DNA from: Acanthamoeba castellanii str. Neff
Lineage: Eukaryota > Discosea > Longamoebia > Acanthamoebidae
Direction: 5' to 3'
DNA: 64,000 bases
NCBI RefSeq assembly: GCF_000313135.1
Contig: NW_004457592.1
Location: forward strand, 573,811-637,810
Shown here: positions 9,566-20,426 of the stretch, piece by piece
Numbering within the stretch: position 1 is the first letter of the stretch
Layout: each line of letters opens with the position of its first letter
Notes under the pieces: model-generated
What the model was told of the DNA's origin: nothing
The model's database searches: none
Seen by the model: only the letters and a program-made list of their open reading frames with translations
Position numbers and translations under genes: made by a program

Positions 9566-10757
9566 CACATTAGAGCCTTGGCCCACGAGTTGCCGACCAG
9601 GGTGGTACCACGTACCGGTCTCGCGGGCCGGCGAGGGCAGGCACGCCAGTCCCTCCAAGGTGGTGTAGGTCCCGCAGGCGTGCAGGCGCTCGAGGCCTGT
9701 GAACGCCGCCAGGTGCTGAAGCAGCCCCAACAGCCACGTCAGTCAAGTATGGCGAGAGTGGCAGAGAAGCTGGGTGGTGGGTGCCTTGAGCCCGGCGTCG
9801 GTGATGTTGGTGCCGCACAGGAGGAGCAGCCGAAGGCTGGCCGCCAGGGACGGGGAGCGGGCGAGTACCGCGAGGTCGTCGTCGCTCACGGCTGAGCACC
9901 CGTAGAGGGAGAGCGAGGTGAGGCCCTTCATGCCCGCCACCCGCTCGAGGTGGACGCCAGAGGTCACCTTCGGCGGCAGCACCAAGCCTGAACGCCCCCC
10001 CCCCCGAAAAGAACGAAAACGAAGCCAAAGCGATCAGCGTCACCACTTCAACACAATGACCGTAAGGGCAGTTACCGCGCAGGTTGTGGCAGTTGCGGCC
10101 GAGGTGCTGCAGGAACCGATCGAGGCCTTCGGCCAGCTGGGCGAGCTTGGTCGAGGGCTGTTGCTGGGCGGCCGAGTCGCAGTCTGCGTGGTGGTGGTGG
10201 TGGTGCGCGCCCGAGGAGGAGAGGTCGAGGAAGCGGAGGTGGGAGCAGACGAGGGAGTGGAAGCGGTGGCACACCTGGGCCATGCGCATGCGGTCGGACA
10301 GGCGCGGCAGCCGCCCGATGACCTCCCACCACAGCTCGTTCGCCAGGTGGGGCAATGACGATGATGCCGATGATGAAAAAGACAGGGTTGAAGGACTCGG
10401 TGTAGTTGATGATGATGAGGTCGAAGAAGGAGAAGATCGTGCTAGAGAAGAAGATGAAGAAGAGGGCGTGGATAGGTCGTCGTTTGATGTTGAGGGTGAG
10501 AAAGGAGATCTGGTGTGCGTAGAGGAAGAAGCGAGAGGCGAGTGGAAGGAGGAGAGGGGTGAAGGGATGAGCTGGAGACGAGGAGGCGCGCCAGCGTCGC
10601 ATGCAGCAGGTGCGAATGTGTGCCACGATGATGGTAGGGCGAGTAGCGACTCGCGACAAGTTGAAGAAAACGATGATGAAGAAGAGGTGCATGCAGGAGG
10701 AAGGCTGGGGGAGGACGAGGGCGATACCAGGGGAGGCAGCTGAAGTTCAAGCTCCAT
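8891..10757 (-). CDS. F-box/leucine-rich-repeat protein
   Basis: Exons 10076-10757, 9785-9987, 9616-9715, 9316-9474 and 8891-9219 give about 490 residues. After a Ser/Pro/Thr-rich N-terminus comes an F-box (LANELWWEVIGRLPRLSDRM, then VCHRFHSLVCSHLRFLDLS), a His run, and cysteine-containing/AMN1-type LRRs (LTSLSLYGCSAVSDDDLAVL, NITDAGLKHLAAFTGLERL). The C-terminal 110 residues are basic and helical without a known domain. F-box LRR proteins usually select substrates for SCF ubiquitin ligases. The second intron (9716-9784) starts with GC, the only way to restore the LRR frame. Another intron carries the long (CA)n tract. An in-frame GTG-initiated extension to 10877 is not favoured. Confidence 0.82.
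9478..9560 (+). repeat. (CA)n microsatellite in an intron
   Basis: About 80 bp of nearly pure CA dinucleotide inside the third intron of the minus-strand F-box gene, abutting its splice acceptor so that the transcript reads (GU)n up to AG. Confidence 0.95.
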
Positions 10758-11210
10758 GATATTGCTGAGATATATCCAGAAATAAAGAGGAAATAAAACT
10801 GGAGAGGAGAATGTTGGGAGTGGAGGTACTGAGGCGCGAAATGAAGGTGAAGGTGCTGTTGGAGGTGAAGGGGTCAAGTCTCTAAGATAGCCATCCTTGC
10901 CCTACGGGAGACTGTAGGTGGTCCAAGGGGCGTGGCATGGTGGTGCACGACCAGGAGCAGAGGGACGGGAAGCGCCAGGAAACTTCGCCAGGATCCGTTG
11001 CGTTGGCTGTGGTGGAGAAACTAAGCGAAAAATTCGCCTGAAAACTGTGATCTTTGTTTCGGGTGTGCTCGCTTTTCGCGGGTTCGAACCCGAGGGCGAG
11101 GTGTCGAGGCGCGTGGCGACAAGAATAGGGGATATTGTGTACATTGGAGATTGGCGGCACAGATTACGAGCCTGAAGAAGACAAAGACCCGTGAGTTGTT
11201 GTGGCAACTG
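10758..11210 (-). other. Gap between RhoGEF 3' end and F-box 5' end
   Basis: About 450 bp containing the F-box promoter. A 14-bp palindrome built on GGTTCGAACC lies at 11079-11092; it resembles a Pol III B box but no tRNA fold surrounds it. A possible extra terminal exon of the RhoGEF (acceptor near 11172, stop soon after) cannot be excluded. Confidence 0.4.
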
Positions 11211-14070
11211 CTATGGCGGGTTGACGGGTTGAGTGGTGGGAGTGATGAAAGTACCTCGGTAGAGTCGTTCCCTGGTGGAGTGGATGACCTGCATCCACTC
11301 ATCCTTCTCCTTGGGCGTGCGGGCCGCCATGAGGTACGTGTACTTGAAGCTCTTGATCTGAAACACGTTCTCACCATCTGCGCACGGAGCCCACAAAAGA
11401 ACGAAAGCTAAGTCAGAAAGAGAACGAAAGCGAAAGCGAAGGCGACAACGAAAACGAAGCAGGAGACAGGGGAGAGGTACAAGATTCTGGAAGTCCGACC
11501 ACGGCTTGGATCTTCCACAGCTCCTCGACTTCCTTCACCTTGAGCGTCGGACCGTTGAGAGGCGACGCGCCACCGCCCGGCGACAACATCGGCGCCGGCC
11601 CGCCTTCAGTGATGGTCTTACGGTGGCGCCGGCCCGACCCCGGCCCGTCAGCACCAGCGCCGCCCCCGGCCGCCTCGCCGGCCTGGTGTTCACCGGATTG
11701 GCCGCGACTCCCGGCGCTGTTGCGCATGCTCAGAACGCTGCCGCGTGCGCGCGGAGACAGGAACGGCGGCGTCGAGTCGGCGGCCTCGCGGCTCTCGCGC
11801 CGCGGCAGGAAGTTGCTCCACTCGGACAGGTTGATGGAGTGCCGGAAGGATCGCGTCCGGGACTCGGTGGTGACCGGCACGCCGGACGACGAGGTCGAGG
11901 TCGAGGGAGACGATGGCGAGGGCGGCAAGTTGGGTTGAATCGGCGAGCACAGCACGAGGAGGTCATTGAACAGCACCACACGACGCTCTGTATGTGCGAG
12001 TGTGCGGTGTGTGTCGTGTTTTTAGTGCTTGTCGTGTGCGTTTGCGGTAGTGCGTGTGCAGTGGATAGATAAGTGTGGGTGGTTACCTCGGCCGCGTTTG
12101 TTGGTGGAGGGCTTCTTCATGATGACGTTGCCGCCCATGTTCTTCTCCCGCTTGATCAGCACGGCGTCGCCCTCGCGGATGAACCGGCGCCGCTTCTTGG
12201 AGTCGGCGAGGAGCGGGTTCTTCTCGCCCTCCTTCACCGGGCGGAAGGGCGAGCCCTTCTTGGCCGACCCGGCCGACGACGACGTCGACGGGAACAGGAA
12301 GCGGGCGTAGAGGCGGTCAACGTAGTCCGCGTTCTCGGCGTCTCGCTTCTGCTCGTTGAAGTAGGAAGTCATGTCCCTCATCTTCTGCACCGCTTTGCTG
12401 CAAACGCCGCGAGACGAGACGGACGAGAGCCTTACGGTCAGCGGAGGTCCACCGCGACCCACCAAGGAATGCAGAGAATGTGTGGAGCGGTGCCATACCT
12501 CAGCTGCCGATAGGTTTTGTCGCCTTTGGCCGTCTTTCGCATGAGGTCGGCCAACAAGAGCACATACCTGGGGATCCGCTGTATGGGCTGTGGCGAGATG
12601 TTATTATCATACGACATTCACAATCAGCATGCAAAACAAATAGTAAATAATAAGAATAATAAATTAATAAATGCGAACCTGAATGAGGAAGGAGGGCAGA
12701 TCCTGATACTCGCATTCTTCATTCGCCTCACACTGAATGCGAGCGAGACAAAAGCGAAAGCGACAGCCCAAAGAGCGAACGGCGAGTGTTCGGAGTTAGT
12801 TTTGCGAGTGGCGAGACCAACTGTGAATCGAGCGGAACGAAACGAAAACGTTTTCGAGCTCGAGCGCACCTTTGAAATGAACTTGGTAAAGTTTGGGTTG
12901 TCCTTCTTGCATCGCTTGAGCGTGCCGATGGAGGTGTCGTAGTTGTTGATGTAGGTGGTGTAGAGATCGAAGAAGGCCGTCTGCTCGAGGAAGATGTCGC
13001 CCACGCTGTGCCGGTCGAACCCGCGCAGGTCCATGATGCGCGCGCGCAGGGCGCCCAGGAACAGCTGCTGGCCCTCGTAGAGCTTACCAGCCACCGAGAA
13101 GATCGCCTCGACGTCCTTCTTGTCCAGCAGCGGCGACTTGCGCTCCTCGAGCATGAGCAGCGGGTAGTAGAACGAGTTGCACACGATCGACAGCGCGCGC
13201 ACGTAGTTCTCCTCGGTCTTGAGCAGCTCGTTGGCGATCAGCAGCTTCTTGCGCAGGCGCCGGGCCAGCTGGCGCCGCCACGCCGACTGGAGGAGCACCA
13301 CCTTCTTCAGCTTGGCCGGGTCCTCCAGGTCCGCGCCCTCCCACAGGTGCGACCAGGCTTGCTTCTTCTTGTAGTGGCCCACCGACGATCCCCTCAGGCC
13401 GGAGCGGAGGAAGCGGAGCATGCTCTTCTTGGACTGGGTGTCCTTGCGCGGCGAGGTGGGACCTGGTGGACCAGGCGGTGATAAATTAAAATTCAAAAAA
13501 TAATAATAAAAGAGCCGCTTTTGTGCCCGCCCGTAAAAAGTTATGGTAAAAAATAATAAATACAAATAATAAATACATAAAATTACAAATAATAACTAAA
13601 AACCTGAAGGGCGGTGTACCATTGTTGGCGACTGCAGCGGCGCCGTCGCCTTTCTTGCCGGTGTCCTTGCCTCGCGGGCTGCGGCCGCCTTCTCTCTTAT
13701 CCACGTTGGCCTTTTCGCTCTTGGCCTTCTCTTTTCGCTCTTTCTTGGTCGCTTTCTTTGTCGCTTTCGTTCTCTTGACCCTCTTCTCCTTTCCGCCTCG
13801 GCCGTTGTTGTTGCCTCCCTCCTCGCTTTCGTCCCCCGCAGAGTTCTCGTCGCCATCTCCTTCATCTTGTTGCTCCTGATCGAGCGCCTGCAGGGTGTCC
13901 TCTATCTGTGCCATCACCTCCCACGCCTCCCCCGCGTCGTCTTCGTTCGACGACGACGAAGATGAGTCTGAAGGCGCCTCCCCCCTCTCCTTCCATCTCT
14001 CACCATTTAATCGAATCTGGAGATCAACCCCGCCGGGCGATTTACTTCTCCTTTCTGCCACGTCCGCCAT
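11211..14070 (-). CDS. RhoGEF with IQ motif, DH and split PH domains
   Basis: Seven exons (13620-14070, 12870-13462, 12679-12702, 12499-12587, 12087-12397, 11481-11987, 11211-11377) give about 713 residues. Order: charged, Lys/Glu-rich N-terminus; IQ-like segment LLQSAWRRQLARRLRKKLL; DH domain with LLKTEENYVRALSIV (CR1) and the CR3 signature PIQRIPRYVLLLADLM; then a PH domain whose strands (REGDAVLIKRE, VVLFNDLLVLCS, VFQIKSFKYTYLMAA, KEKDEWMQVI) are separated by a Ser/Gly/Pro-rich insert of about 120 residues. It should activate Rho/Rac-type GTPases at membranes or the actin cortex. The 24-nt third exon encodes DLPSFLIQ, just before CR3. If the last possible donor is used the C-terminus would differ by about a dozen residues. 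Confidence 0.85.
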
Positions 14071-14741
14071 CCCCGGGAGAAACAATCTGTTGAGAGCCTG
14101 TGGCTTCGTCTGGTGGAAGAGCAAGCTGAAGCTTGGACCTCACCTTCCCGTGCTGGGTTTGTGAGTTGGCTCTGCGATACTTGAAGCCAATACTTGCGGG
14201 GGGCGAGGCAACAAGCGAAAACTGGTGGCAAGCTCGAGACATAATAATTATAATAAGTATAATTATTATCAATATTTTATGAGAGGAATGAAAACTATGA
14301 AGGAATTCATGGCGTTTTGTTAAAATTCGTTTAACCGAAAGCGATTTGAAATTTTTAGGATTCTCGTCGACATCATGCTAGGAAGAAAATCCAACCGGCT
14401 CTAGAAGTGTTCTGCGCCTTTTCCGATTTTTGCCGGGTGACACTTGCGATAGGGTGACTGTGACACTCGGGCGTTTGATTCGAAATACCCCAACAACCGT
14501 GCCTTGATGCTCCGATCTACCATCGCAAGTGATGCGAAGAAGACGGTGCGGTGGCAAGAGAAAGAAGAACGAAGGCGATCGGGGATGTTGATGTAGAGCT
14601 TGTCTAGGAGTGTATTGTTGTTGTTGACATTATGTGCTATCAGATAATGAAATAAATAAATAAATAAGTCGAGTTATCTAACTCTTGCCGTCTCGTCTCG
14701 TCTCGTTTCGTCTCCTCTTTCGCTATCGTTCTGCGCTCTTC
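14071..14741 (-). other. Gap between kinase 3 and RhoGEF
   Basis: About 670 bp. It contains AT-rich sequence (14236-14280), an ATAAATAAATAAATA run near 14651-14667, and a short TCTCG repeat at 14691-14712 just past the kinase stop. No gene or RNA fold was recognised. Confidence 0.45.
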
Positions 14742-15719
14742 TCACCGGGTGAGAATGCTGGAGCCGGCCGTCTTCTTGGCCTTGCCGCAAGTCTTCTGGG
14801 CAGTTTCCAGCACCGCCAGGTCGGTCCGTCGTCGCTTGAGCGCGGGCGACGACGAGGGCGACGCGGCAGCGGACGAAGACGAAGACGAGGAGAAGGCCAG
14901 CAGCTGGCGGATGGCCAGGGCGCCGGCGCGGCTCGAGCCCTGCACCCACGGGTGCCTCAGGGCGTCGTCGACCGTGTAGCGCTGGAGCGGGTCCGGGTGG
15001 AGCAGGTGCGCGAGAAGGTCGGCCGCGCGGGGCGAGCCGTGCTCGGGCAGGAGCGTGAACTCGCCCTTGCGGAGGAGTGCTAGGGACTGCTTCTTGGTGG
15101 GCGCGGCGAAGGGGATGCGGGCGGTGAGCATGGCCAGCAGGACGGTGCCGCAGGAGAAGGCGTCGACCTCGGGGCCGACGTAGGGTCGCTGGTCGAGGAC
15201 CTCGGGCGCGGTGTAGGGAAAGGTGCCCACGCAGGCGTCGAGGGTGTGGTCCGGCCGCCAGCGGGTGGCGAAGCCAAAGTCGCCCAGCTTGATGCTCTTG
15301 AGGCCCTCGGTCATGAAGATGTTTTCGGGCTTGACGTCGCGGTGCACGTAGCCGGCGCGGTGGAGGAACTGGAGCGACTGGAGGAGCTGCTTAAAGATGC
15401 GGCGGGCCTTCTTCTCCGGCATGGGTCCCTGCGAGTTGATGTAGTCGAGCAGGTCGCCGCCCTTGGCGTACTCCATGAGCAGGTAGGAGGCCTCGTCCGA
15501 CTCCACGCGGCCGTAGTACTGGCAGATGTACTTGTGGTGCACCGACGACATGACCTTGGCCTCCTTGTCCAGGCGCTGCAGCAGACGCCCGCTCCGCGTC
15601 GAGCCGTCCTTGCGCACCTCCTTCACCGCCACCAGCTTCTTCGTCGCCTGGTGGCTCCCGAGGTAGACGGAGCCGCACGAGCCCTCGCCGATGAGTCTGT
15701 CTATCACCACTTCGCCCAT
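14742..15719 (-). CDS. Small CAMK-like Ser/Thr protein kinase (copy 3), intronless
   Basis: A single 325-codon exon. Catalytic motifs are complete: GEGSCGSV, VAVKEVRK, HRDVKPENIF, GDFGFA and TAPEVL, followed by GPEVDAFSCGTVLLAML, nearly the same wording as copy 1. The C-terminal 60 residues are a Ser/Ala-rich run followed by KRRR, which could act as a nuclear localisation signal. Copies 1 and 2 have introns in the HRDIK/PEN and DFG regions, whereas this one has none, so it could be a retrocopy or have lost its introns. The ATG is followed directly by the kinase fold, supporting the start. Confidence 0.9.
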   Translation of the reverse strand: MGEVVIDRLIGEGSCGSVYLGSHQATKKLVAVKEVRKDGSTRSGRLLQRLDKEAKVMSSVHHKYICQYYGRVESDEASYLLMEYAKGGDLLDYINSQGPMPEKKARRIFKQLLQSLQFLHRAGYVHRDVKPENIFMTEGLKSIKLGDFGFATRWRPDHTLDACVGTFPYTAPEVLDQRPYVGPEVDAFSCGTVLLAMLTARIPFAAPTKKQSLALLRKGEFTLLPEHGSPRAADLLAHLLHPDPLQRYTVDDALRHPWVQGSSRAGALAIRQLLAFSSSSSSSAAASPSSSPALKRRRTDLAVLETAQKTCGKAKKTAGSSILTR

Positions 15720-17288
15720 GGCTATGCGTTGTGTGTGTCTTGGCCGGAGCGGAGAGAAGAGTTGAGGTCTGCGCTGTGCTGGGTGTGCTGAGGCTTTGAG
15801 CTGATGCTGCGACGTTGTGGCAAGCTGCGGCCGTGAATGTTATGAAGAGGACAAGCAGAGCCCCGGTTTTATGCTGCGGTGCCTCGGCAGTTCGTCCGAC
15901 GCACGGACAGTAGCGTCAAGCACACGGGCAGGGACTACGGTGACTAAGGTGGTTGCGTTGGCACCACGTCACCGAGCTCTGCCCATTGGCCGCCGGATTA
16001 AACTATTCCGCACCGAGCAACCAATCGGCACATATTTACACCGCCGATATGTGCGTGTCGCAATGGATGTTACACTGTGTCGGCAGTGTTACGTGTACTT
16101 CAACAACCATAAAGTGATCAGGGGCAACCCACGTGACTCAGGCCGGGTCAATCAGGAGAGGGGGCTGCGCCTGGCACTTTGTCACTTCTTAGCTATGTGA
16201 CGTCATCTTCGCGCACAATGCAAGGTTTTGCGTTTTGCCGTGAAGAGATCCTTGCCTTCGTGTGGTCTGCCAAGTTTCTTCGAAGGCCCCGCGGCAAAAG
16301 AACTCTCCAAAGAGCTCTGCCCTGTTGTGTTTGGTCTGCAAAGGGCTGGTCAGCGAAAAGGGACCGTTACACCGAGTGGTTGCGGGAGGTTGGTCGTGGA
16401 GAGAAGACGGATTCAACCACTCCCCCTGCGAACACTGAAGACGGAGTGGCAGAGAAAGTGCGTCGGGGGGATCGACCCCCGGCTGTAATGCAACCAACAC
16501 AGTTCTTCCCCAGGCCTACGCCCCCGTGCTTGATCGCTGATTGGGGCCTCCGGCCTGGTAGCACAAGATCGCGGACCCCTTGTGTGCTGGACATTCAGGA
16601 GAGATTGCTCGAAGTGGTGCATGTCTCTTCCCCTTGCCCAGTCCCTCGCCAATCGATCAACAACGAGCAAAGATTGGATTGGCGCCTCCTCATGAGCCGC
16701 CGCTTTGGAATGCAGGTCCCCCCCTTCGCGCTCTTCGCTCTTGTCGTCACTCCTTACCTGCCAAGCGATGCCCAAACTGGTGCCGTCGCTCTCCCGGTCC
16801 CAGGTCAGGTTTGAGCGAGTTCTCCTCTCTCTCAACTCTCCCCGATAATGCGTCCTCCCAAGGACTTGACCCTCGTTCCTTGCCGCCGGCGCCGAGGACT
16901 CCTCTCGCTGGCGTAAGAGCTCCCAAGCCCGGAGCTTGGTGGAATTCTGTCGATCTGGGATAAAACCGACCACGGTAGGGCGAATTCAGACAGTGGAAAT
17001 CGTGTGAACATCAGGTGGGCGCAGCACAGGAAGCGATGCAAGAAGAAGGAGCAGGAGTTCGTTGAAGGGGTTTATTTGTCAAATACCTCGGGGGTCGTGG
17101 ATTGATCCACGAATTGTGGGGGTCATCGAGCGGTGGGTGGTGCACGCCTTGCGGGGGGTCAAAACCACAACCTCTGCTGTGGTCTCTCTCATCTTTCTGG
17201 GTGTGGCTTCGCTTGGGGGGTTGGCGCTACCGATGCTGGAGAGGGTTCGAGGGTGAAGACGAATGAACCCACGACGCCCGACTTGGCG
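15720..17288 (+). other. Long intergenic region (1.57 kb)
   Basis: The longest gene-free stretch in the window. Overlapping frames on both strands (16179-16814 plus, 16413-16973 minus) are long because of GC content but lack protein-like composition or motifs. A strong 5-bp GGGGG/CCCCC hairpin at about 16467-16482 was examined as a tRNA arm and rejected. Promoter of kinase 3 lies at the left end. Confidence 0.45.
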
Positions 17289-17600
17289 TCACCGCTGGCG
17301 TACGGTGCACGCGTACTCCTTCTTGTCGAGCAGGCCTAGGGCGGCGACCTGGTTGGCCTGGGCCTCGGCTGAGGTCGAGGGGTACTTGAGGCCGCTACCG
17401 CCGCACATGGCCGCCATGTCGTCCGAGCAGCGCGGCGAGAGCGAGACCACCCGCGCTCGCTGGACCGCGTCGTCGCTGCTGCCGCGGCGCCCGGCGCGGA
17501 AGCCCGCCGGCAGCTTCTTGTCAGCCGCAGCCTCTGCGCTCTCCGAGGAGGAGGTCGACGACGTCTTGCTGCCGAAGGGGAACAGGGATCCGAGCTTCAT
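17289..17600 (-). CDS. Small hypothetical protein (103 aa)
   Basis: Single-exon frame beginning MKLGSLFPFGSK and ending CTVRQR, with host codon bias and a Ser-rich N-terminal third, then a basic RAGRRGSS segment and AEAQANQVAALGLLDKKEY. The frame remains open upstream of this ATG to 17882, but that part has poor composition, so 17600 is preferred. There is no signal peptide, membrane segment or recognised family. Confidence 0.45.
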   Translation of the reverse strand: MKLGSLFPFGSKTSSTSSSESAEAAADKKLPAGFRAGRRGSSDDAVQRARVVSLSPRCSDDMAAMCGGSGLKYPSTSAEAQANQVAALGLLDKKEYACTVRQR

Positions 17601-18154
17601 TGATGTGAAGGTGATGATGGTGCTCGCCGGGTGTAGTAGAGCAAGCTGATCAGGCCGGTGGTTGTGAGGGCTGAAGTGTGGGGATAGAACAAAGGCGCTC
17701 GGCCCCGCCGGTTTTACGGTAAGGGGCGTTGTTCCGTCCCACCAAGCTCCTGGAGTGAGATGTATGAAAGGGCGATGTTTGTTCACGAACACCCGTATCT
17801 GCATCATCAAGCTCATCCGTGTGCTAGCAGCCAGCCAATGCGATCCGCAAACCGAACTCCTGCCACTCTGCACGTGCGTCACGTATGCGCCATAGACCCG
17901 AATTCCTTCTGAATACCGCCTGTTGCACTGCCTTGCTGGCTTGGTTCAAATAATCGCATTATTGACATTTTTTCATGGAACACACATTCCACAAGGCCAA
18001 CATTCTTGGCATTATGTCAAAACCAACAAGTTGGCCAATGGCTGTAGCCGTCCGCCGAGCGAAGAAGTTCTTCGAAGAAGTACGAACAAACACCAGAGGT
18101 CGAGGGACAGAGGTCAAAGCATCAACGAACACAACAACGACTGCGCACACACAG
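17601..18154 (+). other. Divergent intergenic region
   Basis: About 550 bp between the small minus-strand gene and the prohibitin-like gene; probably the promoters of both. An in-frame ATG for the prohibitin-like protein also occurs at 17975, but the 60 residues it would add look like leader sequence. Confidence 0.4.
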
Positions 18155-19560
18155 ATGAAGCGAATCACCACCACTCCAGTTTCTCGCACGCTCACACCCC
18201 GCCTGGCGCGCTCAGCCTGGCCGCAAGCCTCGACTCTGCTGCGCAGCGGAACAGCCAGCCGCCCACTCACCACCACAACAGGCGCTGGCCTCCGATCCGC
18301 AATGACTGCCGGAGCAGCTCGGCGTAGCGTGCCCTTGGCCAGTGGCCAGCGCCTAGCCCGCCGGGCCTTCTCCACATCCACCTCCTCGCCCGAGCGGGAG
18401 GCCCTGCAGATGGTACTCGACTCGATGCCCAAGGGCAGCAAGCGCTTCTGGCGGGCGTTGGCCGGGCTGGGAGCCACCGCCGTGGTCCTTGCTACCTGCC
18501 AGCCCTGGTGCGTGGTGCCGGCCGGACACGTCGGCATTCTCGACTTCTTCGGCGACGTCTCCGACCAGAGCCTCTCGCCTGGTTTCCATCTCAAGGTACA
18601 GCGCGTGGCATACACCATTGCTCTTAGTTTTACAAATGCTGATCACGTGATTGGGCGTTCAGAATCCGTTGGCCAAGTGCGTGGTGTTCTCCACGCAGAC
18701 GCAGCGGGTGGAGACCACCGCTTCGGTGCCCTCGCGCGAGGGACTGACCGTGCAGCTCGAGGTCTCCGCTCTCTACCGCCTCGACCCGCTCAAGGTCCAG
18801 CACATCTACAAGGTACTCCACAACTTGAACGGGGCTGGTTGCTGCGCTCACTGACTAACGTAGGCGGCCGGCACATGTGCAGACCGTGGGTCGGAACTAC
18901 GCCGATGTGGTGTTGCTGCCCCACTTCAAGTCGATCATTCGCGAGCTCACGTCGGCGCATGAGGCCAAGGGGCTCTACACGGCCCAGGTGCGCACCGAGA
19001 TCAGCACCTTCCTCACCAAGCAGCTCAACGACGTGCTCCGCGAGCGGGGCATCATCATCGACGAAACGCCCATCAACGGCATCACCATGCCCCAGCGCCT
19101 GGTTCACGGTACGCGGCCGGTGTTTCGTGGTCTGTCCCAGCCTCTCATGTTTCCTGATTCTTCTCTTGGTTCTTCGTTCTTTTTTCGTTTTCGTCTTCTT
19201 TCTTTTTGTCGGGTGTGCAGCCATCGAGGAGAAGCTGCGGGCCGAGCAGGAGTCGGAGCGGATGTCGTGGGTGCTGCAGCGGGAGGAGGCCGAGGCCAAG
19301 CGCAAGGTCATCGAGGCCAAGGGCATCGCCGACTTCCAGAAGATCGTCACGCAGGGCATCTCCGAACAGCTCCTCCGCTGGAAGGGCATCGAAGGTACGT
19401 CGTCGTCTAGTCACCCTCACCACCGGTGCATCACGACCAGACTGACACTGACCCACGCACACCACCTCTTGCAGCCACGGAAAAGCTGGCCACCTCGTCC
19501 AACGCCAAGATGGTGGTCATCGGCAAGAGCGACGGCTTGCCGCTCGTCCTCGCCCCTTGA
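18155..19560 (+). CDS. Mitochondrial prohibitin-like SPFH-domain protein
   Basis: Five exons (18155-18595, 18663-18812, 18883-19108, 19221-19394, 19475-19560) give 358 residues. The first 75 residues are rich in Arg, Ser and Thr with almost no acidic residues and end RRAFSTSTSS, a typical mitochondrial presequence. A hydrophobic anchor (LGATAVVLATCQPW) follows, then the SPFH domain: PSREGLTVQLEVSALYRLDP, NYADVVLLPHFKSIIRELTS, PINGITMPQRL and the helical AIEEKLRAEQESERMSWVLQ and IEAKGIADFQKIVTQGISEQ. Prohibitins form ring scaffolds in the inner mitochondrial membrane. It is a divergent member rather than clear PHB1 or PHB2. Its 3' end converges with the dioxygenase gene 97 bp away. Confidence 0.88.
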
Positions 19561-19657
19561 AGCCCTCGAAAGCTCCCTTCTTTGTACTTCTCTCCAGCGC
19601 CATACATCATACATACATCATCAGCGGTTTGCGCACACGCGACGAGACGAAGGCTCC

Positions 19658-20368
19658 TCAGGGCTGCGGGGCGGGGCGGCCGAGTAGGGGCCGGAGGGGC
19701 ACGTAGTCGAGCCAGATGTCGGTGAGGGCCTCCTTCCTGAACGTGCCCGGCGTGTGGGCCACGCTCGATAGCCGGAAGTACACCGCGTAGCGGATGTTGG
19801 GCGACACATTGGGCGCCACCTAATGTACGGAGGCAGCACAACAAGTGTGTTGTCGGTCGTGTGTCGTGTCGTGTCGTGTCGTGTCGTGTCGTGTGTTGTG
19901 TCAAACGTACGGTGTGCGGCATGCAGTAGTGGGCGAGCACGATGTCGCCGGCCTTACCCCGGATCTGGTGCGGAGGCGCGAGAGCGAGACGGTCTCGCGG
20001 GATGCCCTTGTCCCTGCATACAGGGGCAGAATGGGGGGGGGGAGCACACAGCGTCAGGAGGCAGCCGCGGGTGGAAGAGGGAGGGGCGATGGTGGTCGTG
20101 ATGGCGCACCCTTCGTTGTGGATGGCCTGGGTGCCCTCCTTGCGGAAGTGGTTCTGCAGCGCCAGGTGGCCGCCGGGGAAGACGGTCAGGTTGCCGCTCA
20201 TTGGCTCTGCTCGCATGACAGCAACACGATCAATTTGACTGTTATGTGAGGCGAAAAGGGAGTGCGCGCGGAAGCTCACCTGGCACGTCGCCCAGCAGGA
20301 CGCCTAGCAGGATGGTGAAATTGTGCACCTGACCGCGCGGCACTCCGCTGAAAGGAGAGTGCAGGCCT

Positions 20369-20426
<58 letters not shown>

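Noticed and set aside
9399..9668. Open frames encoding poly(His-Thr) or poly(Val-Cys) across the CA repeat
   Set aside because: They are translations of a dinucleotide repeat inside an intron.
11079..11092. GGTTCGAACC palindrome resembling a tRNA B box
   Set aside because: No paired acceptor, D or anticodon arms could be drawn on either strand; the palindrome alone is insufficient.
16460..16490. GGGGG-TCGAT-CCCCC hairpin like a tRNA T-arm
   Set aside because: The loop is 5 nt rather than 7 and no cloverleaf fits the upstream 60 bases.
16179..16973. Frames of 186-211 codons on both strands
   Set aside because: Neither shows protein-like composition, a signal peptide or any family motif; they overlap in antisense.
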